The notes under the pieces are model-generated. The model was not told where the DNA came from, ran no database searches, and saw only the letters and a program-made list of their open reading frames with translations. The translations under genes and the position numbers were made by a program. Source: an uncultured Rubritalea sp. (lineage in GTDB: Bacteria; Verrucomicrobiota; Verrucomicrobiia; Verrucomicrobiales; Akkermansiaceae). From it: a stretch of DNA of 38,577 nucleotides. Below are positions 25,970 to 34,946 of the stretch, in pieces. The stretch is from the NCBI GenBank assembly GCA_937981665.1, contig CALJOJ010000046.1, forward strand, positions 1-38,577, given 5' to 3'. Numbering within the stretch: position 1 is the stretch's first letter; each line of letters starts with the position of its first letter.

Positions 25970-26560
25970 TTACCTGCCCTTCTTCTTAAGCTTAGGTTTC
26001 TTATTCTGAAGTGGCTTAGATCTCGGACCGCTCTTGCGCTGCTTATTTCTAGTGGATACTTTTAGCGCATGCTTATCATAGCTAAAATCTTCTGCCACGG
26101 CACGAGGTATAGATACTTCAATAGCTTCTTCCAGAGCCTTCAGCAGTCTATTTCCCTTTGGGTTAGCGAAGCTGTAGACTCGCTCGCTACTCTCCGTCAG
26201 CACTTGAGTCTCGTAGTCTGTGACCAGCTCTGGGAAGTCGACATTGATGATATTTTTCACCCCGCTGATATCGAGGTTTCTGGCACTGGCTTCAGTGATC
26301 ACAAGATAGTCTAAGTTCCCTTTAATGTACTCTTGTAGCACCATCTCTCTCACCTCTGGCTTCTTCTTACCATGGACAGAGTCTACGTGGATACCAGCCT
26401 GACTCATAGACGTTGTTAGAGCATGCACCTCATCTTTCTTACGGACATAAATGATCGCAGAATTTAGCCCTGGATGGTTCTGGATGAGATGCTGTACGAG
26501 CTCCAGCTTCTGGTGGTCATACACTTCATAGATAAATTGTTCAGTTTTCTTCGTGGACAT
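25970..26560 (-). CDS. stand-alone DEAD-box helicase C-terminal (RecA2)-like protein
   Basis: A 196-residue protein resembling only the second RecA domain of RhlE-type DEAD-box RNA helicases. The pieces come in the normal order: YEVYDHQKLELVQHLI, motif IV-like AIIYVRKKDEV (35-45), SVHGKKKPEVREMVLQEYIKG, motif V-like LVITEASARNLDI (86-98), then the VINxDFP equivalent. At the motif VI position (normally YVHRIGRTGR) it has YETQVLTESSER (116-127), losing the arginine fingers. There is no N-terminal ATP-binding domain. A very basic tail (KRKSGPRSKPLQNKKPKLKKKGR region, 170-196) probably binds RNA. Start ATG 26558-26560; it lies between glnD and rph. Probably non-enzymatic; role unknown. Confidence 0.8.
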   Translation of the reverse strand: MSTKKTEQFIYEVYDHQKLELVQHLIQNHPGLNSAIIYVRKKDEVHALTTSMSQAGIHVDSVHGKKKPEVREMVLQEYIKGNLDYLVITEASARNLDISGVKNIINVDFPELVTDYETQVLTESSERVYSFANPKGNRLLKALEEAIEVSIPRAVAEDFSYDKHALKVSTRNKQRKSGPRSKPLQNKKPKLKKKGR

Positions 26561-26591
26561 GGTTATAAATGTTTTTGTTAGAATATTAATT

Positions 26592-29348
26592 CTAGTTTAA
26601 GAGCTCAGTGAGCTCGGATTCGAGAGCCTTGAGCTGCTCGGGATCTTCTATTTTTCCTCCCTGCGGGTGGGAGACATAAATGGTATCTACAGCAGCTCCT
26701 TTCTCAGTACAGATTCTTGCATGAACTGTCGCTAAGCCTTGCTTACCTATCGTCGCGAAAAGGTCATGCATCAGGCCTATTCTGTCTTCAGCCTGTATCT
26801 CGATCGCAGTACATGTGTCGCTCAAGTGATTATTCGTATAAGCGATCACGGGGAATGGAATCCCACCTTCTGTCACATTTTTACGCAGGTAGTTCTTTTT
26901 CTTCTTCAAGTACTCAGAAGGCTCATAGCCCTCTTGTCCGATGAGCTTTTTCACCTTCTCCGCGACACGTTTCCTCACATTTGCGCTAGTAATAGATTGA
27001 TGCTCAGAGGTGCAGACCTTGAAGACATCACAGACCATATTATCTGTTCTTGTGTAGACATCTGCAGCGATGATATTGAGCTCTTCAGAAGCCAGAGCAC
27101 AGCACACCTTCTCTAGTAATAGCGGTGCGTTCCAGCAACATAAAACCAGCTCGGTATAACCTCTATCTGACTGATCTACCCAGCGGATATCAGCTTCCTT
27201 ATCACTGTCTGCCTTCTCATCAGCTTCGATAAACTTCGCTGCACAGCGAATATGTCTAGCGATATTATGCGGGTCACGGAAACGAAAATACCGCGTAGGC
27301 ATCGCATCAAAATGCACCGCCATCTGCTCATGGTATTTCTCATCTAACTGATCTTTCGTTTCCTCTAACAGATTAGACTTCTCCTCATCTAACAGCTCTT
27401 TATATTTCTCCTGACCTTTATTGAAGAACTGCATCGTAGAGCGGTGGAGCTGCACCATGAGAGCTTCTTTCCACGGAGACCAGCCATCTTCATTGGTTCC
27501 ATTAGAGTCTGCGTAGGTGAACAAGAACAAAGCGCTAAGACGCTCCTTATTCCCCATGATACCAGCAAACTCTTCAATCACTGCTGGATCATCGAGATTT
27601 CGGTTCGTAGCATATTTCCAGAACGTAAGATGGTGATCCACCAGGAAGGTAATGAGCGACCTACGCGCACCGCTAATGCGTAACTGAGTGCAGACCTCTG
27701 AGGTAAGAATAGCTGAACCATCAATATGCTCGCGGACGTTTTCCGCTCGGCCAGTATCATGCATGATAAGAGCGATGAATAGCGCATATGGATCCTCATG
27801 CTTCATGAAAATATCGCGATAGATTTCTTTATTCCGCTCATCATTATCCACCAGAGCATCTAGCTCATCGATACACCTTAGCGTGTGCTCATCTGCGGTA
27901 TAACGATGGAAAAACTCATGCTGTACCAAGCAATCTAGAGCACCAAATGCCGTTATATAGTTATCCAGCACCCCTACTCTGTGCATCATTCTGAGCGCGG
28001 TAGCGACGTCACCTTTACGACTTAAGATAGCACGGAATGTCTCCCTATTAGATTTTGATTGTTGGAATTTCTTATCTACTAAATGCAAGTGAGACTTGAT
28101 CTGAATACGGATCTCCGGACTGAGAGCAAGGCCCTTAATCTGGCAGTGCTGGAACACGCGCATAAGGCGGTGTGTATTCTCTCCTAGCACCTGCTCATTC
28201 TCCGTATAGATGAGACCATCTTTAGCGATGAAGCCATCAAAGACCTCATGCTTTTCCTTAGAGGAGAAGATACTCTTCCAGCTAGATTTCTCCTCCTCCT
28301 TAAACTCAAGCTCGAAGATCTCCATCACCGACAGAGTGCGGCGGTTTATATTCCTCGTGTGCGTGTAGTAGTCCTTCATGAACGCCTCACAGCGGCGAAG
28401 GATACTTTCCTGCGGGTATTTAAAATTAGTAGCCACCACTCCCTGTAAGCGTAGCGTTAAGATATCAGTGTTAGACTCATTATAGTAATGAAGCTCATTC
28501 CTCACTCTATGCAGAAAGTCATACCCCACTTCTAGCTCTTCACGAGCCTCTTCAGTGATTATATTTTCCTCTACAAGTGAACTTAGATCAGATGTCCCTA
28601 GCTTAGCACGCGCCACCCAGAGAATGTTATGGAAGTCTCTTAAGCCTCCACAGCTCTCTTTGACATGTGGCTCTTGGAGGAAGACAGTGTGTGATGACTT
28701 AGCATGACGTGATATCAGGTCTTGAGTACGTAGATCTAGAAATGCCTGCTGATCCTGCTGAAGACATTCTTTATCTACTCGCTTTATCAATTTCCCAAAT
28801 AAACCTTCATTACCCGCTAATAGACGCGCATCCATCATCGCCGTCTTCGACTGCTGCTCAGCCTTTGCTTCCCTGATACACTCAGTCACTGAGCGGGAGG
28901 AGTGCCCCACCTTGAAGCCCGTATCCCAAAGAATATAGAGAATATTTTGAATGAGTTGAGACTCGTCACTTTTCTTCAGATAAGAATGTGCAGGCTTGGG
29001 TAATAAAAACAGCAGGTCGATGTCTGACCCCGGATTAAGCTCTGCTCTTCCGTACCCGCCTACCGCGATCAGAGATAAACTATCCATGCTCATCCCTAGC
29101 TTTTCTGACTCTATCTCAAAGGAAGTCTGCAAGAAGGTGTCTATCATGTCAGCACGGCAACCAGCGACCACTAGCCCCGCCGCACCTTGCTCATGATAAC
29201 CACGGATCATCTTATCTTCAGAGACTAAGAATGCCTTAAGGTCATCCGCACGCCTCTGCTTCGCTTCCGCTGAATCTGCGCTTCCTTCTAAAATAGGACG
29301 TAACTCAGCCTTCGCTCGGCTCGCTAAATACTGTAGACAATCAGACAT
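26592..29348 (-). CDS. glnD: [protein-PII] uridylyltransferase / uridylyl-removing enzyme
   Basis: Bifunctional nitrogen sensor that uridylylates PII when glutamine is low and removes UMP when it is high. At 918 residues it has full length. The nucleotidyltransferase site GGYGRAELNPGSDIDLLFL is at 97-115. A linker holds the CGGLRDFHNILW motif at about 233-244. The HD hydrolase domain has His488, His530-Asp531 (IMHDTGR) and further histidines. Two ACT domains lie near the C-terminus (about 715-790 and 835-918), with TAIEIQAEDRIGLMHDLFA in the second. No PII or glutamine synthetase gene is in the window. It follows purB by 46 bp. Confidence 0.95.
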   Translation of the reverse strand: MSDCLQYLASRAKAELRPILEGSADSAEAKQRRADDLKAFLVSEDKMIRGYHEQGAAGLVVAGCRADMIDTFLQTSFEIESEKLGMSMDSLSLIAVGGYGRAELNPGSDIDLLFLLPKPAHSYLKKSDESQLIQNILYILWDTGFKVGHSSRSVTECIREAKAEQQSKTAMMDARLLAGNEGLFGKLIKRVDKECLQQDQQAFLDLRTQDLISRHAKSSHTVFLQEPHVKESCGGLRDFHNILWVARAKLGTSDLSSLVEENIITEEAREELEVGYDFLHRVRNELHYYNESNTDILTLRLQGVVATNFKYPQESILRRCEAFMKDYYTHTRNINRRTLSVMEIFELEFKEEEKSSWKSIFSSKEKHEVFDGFIAKDGLIYTENEQVLGENTHRLMRVFQHCQIKGLALSPEIRIQIKSHLHLVDKKFQQSKSNRETFRAILSRKGDVATALRMMHRVGVLDNYITAFGALDCLVQHEFFHRYTADEHTLRCIDELDALVDNDERNKEIYRDIFMKHEDPYALFIALIMHDTGRAENVREHIDGSAILTSEVCTQLRISGARRSLITFLVDHHLTFWKYATNRNLDDPAVIEEFAGIMGNKERLSALFLFTYADSNGTNEDGWSPWKEALMVQLHRSTMQFFNKGQEKYKELLDEEKSNLLEETKDQLDEKYHEQMAVHFDAMPTRYFRFRDPHNIARHIRCAAKFIEADEKADSDKEADIRWVDQSDRGYTELVLCCWNAPLLLEKVCCALASEELNIIAADVYTRTDNMVCDVFKVCTSEHQSITSANVRKRVAEKVKKLIGQEGYEPSEYLKKKKNYLRKNVTEGGIPFPVIAYTNNHLSDTCTAIEIQAEDRIGLMHDLFATIGKQGLATVHARICTEKGAAVDTIYVSHPQGGKIEDPEQLKALESELTELLN

Positions 29349-29362
29349 AATTTTTTCTAGCC

Positions 29363-29393
29363 TCTATAAATTTCTTTAGATAATAAGTGTCAA
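29363..29393 (-). promoter_or_regulatory. possible promoter for glnD
   Basis: On the minus strand TTGACA (29388-29393) matches the -35 consensus exactly and TATAGA (29363-29368) is a fair -10, but the spacer is 19 bases and the resulting leader would be short. The -35 sits within two bases of the purB stop codon. Confidence 0.3.
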
Positions 29394-29394
29394 C

Positions 29395-30819
29395 CTATAA
29401 GATAGATCCAGGGCTGTACTTAGCCGCCTCCGGATGCTCTGCACAGAGTGCCGCTACTTGAGCGATGAAGCCATCCACCTGCATTCTAGCCGTTCCTGCA
29501 TTATCTTTACCTTCTTCCATAAGCTGGCTTAGCTGCTCTAGTGTGAGTGGGATTCTGTCATCACTAGCGAGACGTGCGAGAAGATCATTCTCACGAATAG
29601 CTCCTATTCGGAGATCATTCACCGCCGCTACCGCATTTTCCTTGATCGCCTTATGCGCAGCTTCACGGCCGACACCAGCTTTCACTGCCTCCATCATGAT
29701 CGTAGTCGTCATAAGGAATGGTAGATAATGGTTGTTTTCTGCTTCGATCACTGCTGGATACGCATCCATCTGGTCGAGAATAGTTAGGAAAGTCTCGAAC
29801 ATTCCATCACACGCGTAGAATGCATCAGGAAGCATCACGCGGCGGACTACTGAGCATGACACATCACCTTCATTCCATTGATCACCAGCCAGGCCAGTAG
29901 CCATCATGAGGTAACCTTTCAGAATAGCCTGGAAGCCATTCACACGCTCACATGAACGTGAGTTCATCTTATGTGGCATAGCACTAGAGCCGGTCTGACC
30001 TTTCGCAAACCCTTCTGAAGCAGTCTCATTTCCAGCCATAAGACGGAGCGTCTTACTCATGGATGATGGTCCAGCAGCGAGATCTGTTAGAACAGAAACA
30101 GTACGAAAATCCTGTGATCTAGGATACACTTGACCTACATTTACATACACCTCAGGAATGCCGAGATGCTTACAGATTTTCTGCTCCAGTGAGGAAACTT
30201 TTTCCAGATCCCCATCGAAAAGTGATATCTGATCCATCTGAGTACCGACTGCTCCCTTGAGCCCACGTACAGTGTAGCTAGCAATGTGGTGATTCAGTGA
30301 CCCCAGAGCACCTAACAGCTCTTCTCCAAACATAGCTAAACGCTTACCAAAGGTAGTAGACTGGGCAGCCACATTGTGTGTGCGGCCAGTGACCACGAGA
30401 TCTCTCCACTGCTCAGAACGCTTGCTTAACTTAGCCAGTGTCGCAATAGTCTTATCTCTTAAAATGGTAAGTGAACGAAATACCTGAAGCTGCTCCACAT
30501 TCTCAGTAAGGTCACGAGAAGTCATTCCCTTATGGATATGCTGGTGACCAGCTAGGTCGCAGAACTCTTCGATCCTAGCCTTCACATCGTGACGTGTGAC
30601 GCGCTCGCGCTCCATGATGGACGTAAGGTTCACATCATCTTTCACCTTCTCGTAAGCATCGATCGCTTCTTGAGGAATATCTAGGCCGAGATCCTGCTGC
30701 GCCTTCATGACGGAGATCCAGAATTCACGTTCGAGTACGATGCGGCCTGTAGCAGACCAGATATTAGTAACAGCAGCAGATGCATAACGTTCTGCTAGGA
30801 CATTTGGTATAGCGCTCAT
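29395..30819 (-). CDS. purB: adenylosuccinate lyase
   Basis: Acts twice in purine synthesis, splitting SAICAR and adenylosuccinate to release fumarate. At 474 residues it has normal length for the family. The fumarase/aspartase signature GSSAMPHKMNS is at 277-287, with the flexible catalytic loop around the serine. Other conserved parts are GMTSRDLTEN at 98-107 and GRTHNVAAQSTTFGKR at 145-160. It is followed by glnD on the same strand; upstream it diverges from the ppx-like/ppk1 operon. ATG at 30817-30819. Confidence 0.95.
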   Translation of the reverse strand: MSAIPNVLAERYASAAVTNIWSATGRIVLEREFWISVMKAQQDLGLDIPQEAIDAYEKVKDDVNLTSIMERERVTRHDVKARIEEFCDLAGHQHIHKGMTSRDLTENVEQLQVFRSLTILRDKTIATLAKLSKRSEQWRDLVVTGRTHNVAAQSTTFGKRLAMFGEELLGALGSLNHHIASYTVRGLKGAVGTQMDQISLFDGDLEKVSSLEQKICKHLGIPEVYVNVGQVYPRSQDFRTVSVLTDLAAGPSSMSKTLRLMAGNETASEGFAKGQTGSSAMPHKMNSRSCERVNGFQAILKGYLMMATGLAGDQWNEGDVSCSVVRRVMLPDAFYACDGMFETFLTILDQMDAYPAVIEAENNHYLPFLMTTTIMMEAVKAGVGREAAHKAIKENAVAAVNDLRIGAIRENDLLARLASDDRIPLTLEQLSQLMEEGKDNAGTARMQVDGFIAQVAALCAEHPEAAKYSPGSIL

Positions 30820-30923
30820 ACTGCGGAGTCTGTCGGCTAATGCTACATTTTACAAGCGCTTTCCAATCCATCTCACCTGCTAAATGACCCTACCTGCTAA
30901 CAGACACTCTATCACTTCTATGC

Positions 30924-30952
30924 TTGTCATCTGATAGATTAAAACATATTTT
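30924..30952 (+). promoter_or_regulatory. sigma-70-type promoter of the ppx-like/ppk1 operon
   Basis: TTGTCA (30924-30929, 5 of 6 to consensus) and TATTTT (30947-30952, 4 of 6) are spaced by exactly 17 bases. The first base of the transcript would be near 30959-30960, only two or three bases before ATG 30962 and about 30 before ATG 30989. Confidence 0.55.
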
Positions 30953-30961
30953 TGCTAATAT

Positions 30962-32494
30962 ATGGATCCTTTACTCACACCGCTACAAATGAGCGCCGCT
31001 ATCCACATTGGCGCCAGCTCTATTTCCTGCCTCATTAGTAATGAGGACGGTCAGCAGATCGAGTATTTAGAGAAATCTACCTCACTCGCCCATGACATCT
31101 TTAGCCAGAACGAGATCACTAAGTCAACCATCAAGAACTGCGTCTCTATTCTCAATGGCTATAACGCGATCCTCAGTGAGTTCGGCATCAGTCCACAGGA
31201 CCCAAATCTGAGAATAGTAGCTACCAATATCCTCGCGGCAGCTTCTAATACTAACATTTTCATCAACCGTCTGCAGATCAGCTGTAACATCACCGTAGAA
31301 GTACTCGATGACGGGGAAATGACGCGGCTGATCTACAAAAAATCTCTGATGCACCTACAAGCATCATCAGAAGAAAATATGCCGAGCACACTAGTAGTAC
31401 ATGCCGGCCCAGGCTACACCCGTACACTCTGCTTTAATGAAGGAAAGATCAGCTCCTATAACAGCTACCGTCTAGGCATCTATCGCGAGACAGAAGCCGT
31501 CCGGAGCAATAGCAACGATGACTCAGATTGGCACGACACCTTACAACAACACATCATCCGCCAGCTAGAACCGCTCATCACAGACTTCCACGATAAACAC
31601 TTCAAGCAGCTATTCTGCATTGGTAGCGAGCTTCAGCAGATCAGACAGAAAATAATGAGCGACAAAAAGCAGCTCTGCTCAATCGATAAACTAAGAAAGA
31701 TCGATAAAAACATCTCTAATAAAGAGATAGAAGAGATCGTCAATCACTTCAATGTGGACTACCAGACCGCCGAAGGTCTACCTGCCGCCATCTCGATCAA
31801 CCTACATATCGCGGACGCACTCGGCATTGAAAACATCATCATCCCGAATAAAGACTTCGAGCGCGGGCTACTTCAAGACCTCCAGCACTCTCATGAATCA
31901 TCCGGCGCCTTCGTCGAGGAAGTACTCAGCTCAGCTCGCTCACTAGCGAAGAAATATAAAGTAAATAAAAAACACGCCAATCGTGTCACCGACATCGCCA
32001 CCGAACTCTATGATCAGCTCCAAGAGCTGCATGACCTAGACCCTCAAGCTAAGCTCCTGCTTCACTGCGCAGCTCTACTTCATGAGTGCGGTGGCTTCAT
32101 CGCCGATGCCTCTCACCATAAGCATTCACAGTACATCATCCAGCACAGCGAGATATTTGGCCTGTCGAAATCTGACACCGACCTCATCGCATTGATTGCG
32201 CGTTACCACAGAAATTCACCACCGAAGCCGAGTCACGCCATCTACCGAGATCTCGACACTCAGCAGCAAATGCGAGTCTCAAAAATAGCCAGCCTCCTCA
32301 GAATAGCAGACGCACTAGACAGCAGACACCTCTCACTCAATGAGCCTATCACAATAGAGCTCACGCCAGAAATTCTACACATCCATCTCATAGGCTATAA
32401 TGACGCCAGAGTAGAACGTATCTCCATGAAGTCAAAAGGCGACCTATTCCAAAACATCTTTGGCCTTGAAATCCATCTCCACGAAACAATCTAA
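30962..32494 (+). CDS. Ppx/GppA-like protein with C-terminal HD-like domain, catalytic motifs degenerate
   Basis: A 510-residue protein with the layout of exopolyphosphatase/pppGpp phosphohydrolase: an actin-like ASKHA N-terminal half (about 10-310) and an HD-type C-terminal half (330-500). The first phosphate motif reads AAIHIGASS with His15 where the family has Asp. The EEARLI motif reads GEMTRLI (Glu119 kept, next acidic lost), and the second glycine motif reads HAGPGYTR (147-154) instead of DIGGGSTE. In the HD part the ALLHD motif is ALLHE (His374-Glu375), while His338 and HHKHS are kept. A second ATG at 30989 fits the domain start better, given the promoter. It ends 4 bp before ppk1. It may be a regulatory pseudoenzyme. 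Confidence 0.85.
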   Translation: MDPLLTPLQMSAAIHIGASSISCLISNEDGQQIEYLEKSTSLAHDIFSQNEITKSTIKNCVSILNGYNAILSEFGISPQDPNLRIVATNILAAASNTNIFINRLQISCNITVEVLDDGEMTRLIYKKSLMHLQASSEENMPSTLVVHAGPGYTRTLCFNEGKISSYNSYRLGIYRETEAVRSNSNDDSDWHDTLQQHIIRQLEPLITDFHDKHFKQLFCIGSELQQIRQKIMSDKKQLCSIDKLRKIDKNISNKEIEEIVNHFNVDYQTAEGLPAAISINLHIADALGIENIIIPNKDFERGLLQDLQHSHESSGAFVEEVLSSARSLAKKYKVNKKHANRVTDIATELYDQLQELHDLDPQAKLLLHCAALLHECGGFIADASHHKHSQYIIQHSEIFGLSKSDTDLIALIARYHRNSPPKPSHAIYRDLDTQQQMRVSKIASLLRIADALDSRHLSLNEPITIELTPEILHIHLIGYNDARVERISMKSKGDLFQNIFGLEIHLHETI

Positions 32495-32498
32495 CAAC

Positions 32499-34607
32499 AT
32501 GTCAACTTCTTACATCAACCGCGAGCTCTCATGGATAGAATTCAACCAACGCGTCCTCATTGAAGCAGAACGTGACGATCTCCCTATATTAGAAAGACTG
32601 AAATTCCTCGCCATCGCAGCCTCTAACCTAGATGAGTTTTTCCAAGTCCGAGTCGGAGGCCTCAGTGCCCAGCTCCAGGCAGGATCCACCACTAAGGACC
32701 TATCAGGCATGACCACCGTCGAGCTGCTGCTGGCTATCCGCTCACGCATCCAGATAATGTATACAGACTTTAGTGACCTGTTAGATAAGCAGCTCACCCC
32801 GAAGCTCGCGAAAAAGAAGATCCACTTCAGTAAAATCTCTGAGCTAACTCACACTCAAGCCAGTACACTTGAAGATAAATTCAACCACCAGATTTCCCCT
32901 ATTCTGACTCCCCTCGCTTTCGATAACGAGCACGACACCGAGCTCCCTTCATTACCAGCACAGCAGATCATTTTCATCATGACTCTGCAGGACAGCAAAC
33001 AAGAAAAACGCACCGTCTTCCTACCTATCCCATCGATTGTGGATAGGTTTCATCATGCCTCAGAAGGTGACACCTTAAACATCATCAGCGCTGAAGAGCT
33101 AGTAGGAGCAAACATCCACAGCCTCTTTCCTGAGGAAGAAATTCTCGATATTTCTCACTTCCGCATCACTAGGAATGAAGACATCATCCTCCATGACGAT
33201 GACGCCACTGACATCGCAGGAGAGATGGCAGACGTTTTGAACCAGCGTAAGTTTAGTAAAATTGTTAGACTTGAGATCCCTGCGAGCACTTCAGAAAACC
33301 TCATTCACAATATCTGTGATGTCACCCAGACCGAAAAGGAACTACATGAAGACCATATCTACCGCATCCATGGACCGCTGAATCTCGCAGACTTCATGTC
33401 CCTCGCCTTCCTACCAGGCTATGACAAACTGCGTGCCGTTGGCTGGAAGCCTCAGCTATCCACTAGCTTTAGCGATGATAAGTCCATGTTCGAGACCATA
33501 GCTGAAAATGACGTACTCCTCTACCACCCATACGAGAGCTTTGAGCCAGTGATCCGCCTCATTGAAGAAGCCGCCACAGACCCCTACACACTCGCCATCA
33601 AACAAGTCCTCTACCGCACCGCCGATGATTCACGCATCATAGATGCGCTCATCAGAGCAGCAAAAAATGGCAAGCAAGTCACCGTCCTAGTGGAACTCAA
33701 AGCCCGCTATGATGAGGCCCAGAACCTCAAGCGCGCGGATGAACTTCAGCGCGCTGGCGTACAGATAGTCTATGGAGTGAAAAACCTCAAGACTCATGCC
33801 AAGATCCTCCTCATTGTTAGAAATGAGAACGGCCAGATCAAGCGCTACCTCCACCTCGGCACCGGTAACTATAATGAATCCACAGCCAAGATATACACGG
33901 ACGCTTCATACCTAACAGCGAAGACAGGCTACGGGGCAGATGCCTCCATCTTCTTCAATGCCATCACCGGCAGATCCAAGCTCACCACCCTCAAGAAGCT
34001 CATCCCCGCACCCACCGAAATGAAGCGCGCGCTCATCAGCAAGATCCAGCGTGAGGCTAAGCGAGCCAAGCAAGGCCAGCCAGCTCAAATCATCGCTAAG
34101 GTGAACTCACTACAAGATAAAGACATCATTGATGCTCTCTATGCAGCCTCCGCAGCTGGAGTAAAGATCCAACTCAACATCCGCGGCATCTGCTGCCTAA
34201 AAGCCGGTGACCCTAAGCTCTCGGCGAACATCGAAGCCGTCTCCATCATCGACCGTTACCTAGAGCACGCCCGCATCTTCTACTTTCATAAAGGCGGTAG
34301 CCCAGAGCTCTTCATCGCCTCTGCGGACTGGATGACGCGCAACCTAGAGAAACGTGTAGAACTCATGATCCCTATCACTGACGACGACGCGAAACGACGC
34401 CTCACTCACATTCTAAAATCTGCCTTCGAGGACAACCAAAATGCACATGTCATTCAAAGTGATGGCTCATCAGTGAGAGCCAAATCACCAAAAGCAAAAA
34501 CAAAGCAATTTCGCCTACAAGCCTCTCTCCAAAAAGACGCAGAAGAAGCAGCTAACAAGAATGCACAACGTAGCTCCACCACATTCGAGCCACATAAGCC
34601 CCTCTAG
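32499..34607 (+). CDS. ppk1: polyphosphate kinase 1
   Basis: Makes long-chain polyphosphate from ATP. The order is: N-terminal domain (YINRELSWIEFNQRVLIEA), head domain, and two phospholipase-D-like C-terminal domains. The autophosphorylated histidine is His433 in KTHAKILL, and the second catalytic histidine is His590 in LEHARIFYF; both positions fall within two residues of the E. coli numbering. YHPYESFEP, VELKARYDE and HLGTGNYNE are also intact. From ATG 32499 the protein is 702 residues; a TTG at 32460 would overlap the upstream gene and adds nothing family-like. It is 4 bp after the Ppx-like gene, so they are surely co-transcribed. The tail after about 660 is basic and low-complexity. Confidence 0.97.
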   Translation: MSTSYINRELSWIEFNQRVLIEAERDDLPILERLKFLAIAASNLDEFFQVRVGGLSAQLQAGSTTKDLSGMTTVELLLAIRSRIQIMYTDFSDLLDKQLTPKLAKKKIHFSKISELTHTQASTLEDKFNHQISPILTPLAFDNEHDTELPSLPAQQIIFIMTLQDSKQEKRTVFLPIPSIVDRFHHASEGDTLNIISAEELVGANIHSLFPEEEILDISHFRITRNEDIILHDDDATDIAGEMADVLNQRKFSKIVRLEIPASTSENLIHNICDVTQTEKELHEDHIYRIHGPLNLADFMSLAFLPGYDKLRAVGWKPQLSTSFSDDKSMFETIAENDVLLYHPYESFEPVIRLIEEAATDPYTLAIKQVLYRTADDSRIIDALIRAAKNGKQVTVLVELKARYDEAQNLKRADELQRAGVQIVYGVKNLKTHAKILLIVRNENGQIKRYLHLGTGNYNESTAKIYTDASYLTAKTGYGADASIFFNAITGRSKLTTLKKLIPAPTEMKRALISKIQREAKRAKQGQPAQIIAKVNSLQDKDIIDALYAASAAGVKIQLNIRGICCLKAGDPKLSANIEAVSIIDRYLEHARIFYFHKGGSPELFIASADWMTRNLEKRVELMIPITDDDAKRRLTHILKSAFEDNQNAHVIQSDGSSVRAKSPKAKTKQFRLQASLQKDAEEAANKNAQRSSTTFEPHKPL

Positions 34608-34699
34608 GCAAACATAACCTACACTACCAACATCCGTGTCAGTTCACCGCCGTCTTTACCATTGACCTAGCAGCCTCTCCTCACTAACTTCACACTATT

Positions 34700-34897
34700 A
34701 TGAAATATATAAAACTAATCAGCATCGCAGCAATGTGCTCCACACTATCATCATGCGCACTCCTTACCAGCGTACTAAAACTACCTGGAAGCATCCTCAC
34801 TACAGCAGGTCGCACAGTCGGTCTACCTATTAGCAATGAAGTAGCACCTCTCACTCAAGCGGAGAAAAAAGAACAAGAAGAGCAGAAGATTTACTAA
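34700..34897 (+). CDS. small lipoprotein of unknown function
   Basis: A 65-residue protein with a lipoprotein signal: a basic start MKYIK, a hydrophobic run, and the lipobox LSSC with lipidated Cys19. After cleavage, about 46 residues remain, with a possible amphipathic stretch (LLTSVLKLPGSILTTAGRTV) and a charged Lys/Glu/Gln tail. It lies 92 bp after ppk1 on the same strand. I do not recognise a family. The small size makes the call depend on the lipobox alone. Confidence 0.65.
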   Translation: MKYIKLISIAAMCSTLSSCALLTSVLKLPGSILTTAGRTVGLPISNEVAPLTQAEKKEQEEQKIY

Positions 34898-34915
34898 AAT
34901 CTGCCCTTCTAACCT

Positions 34916-34946
34916 TCTAACCCCTCCCTTTAAAAAAACGGTTAGA
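34916..34946. terminator. hairpin between convergent genes, possible bidirectional terminator
   Basis: TCTAACC (34916-34922) and GGTTAGA (34940-34946) can pair around a 17-base loop between the lipoprotein gene and the nucleoid-associated protein gene, which face each other. Short T-rich stretches follow on the plus strand only weakly, and the right arm overlaps the minus-strand stop codon. Confidence 0.3.
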
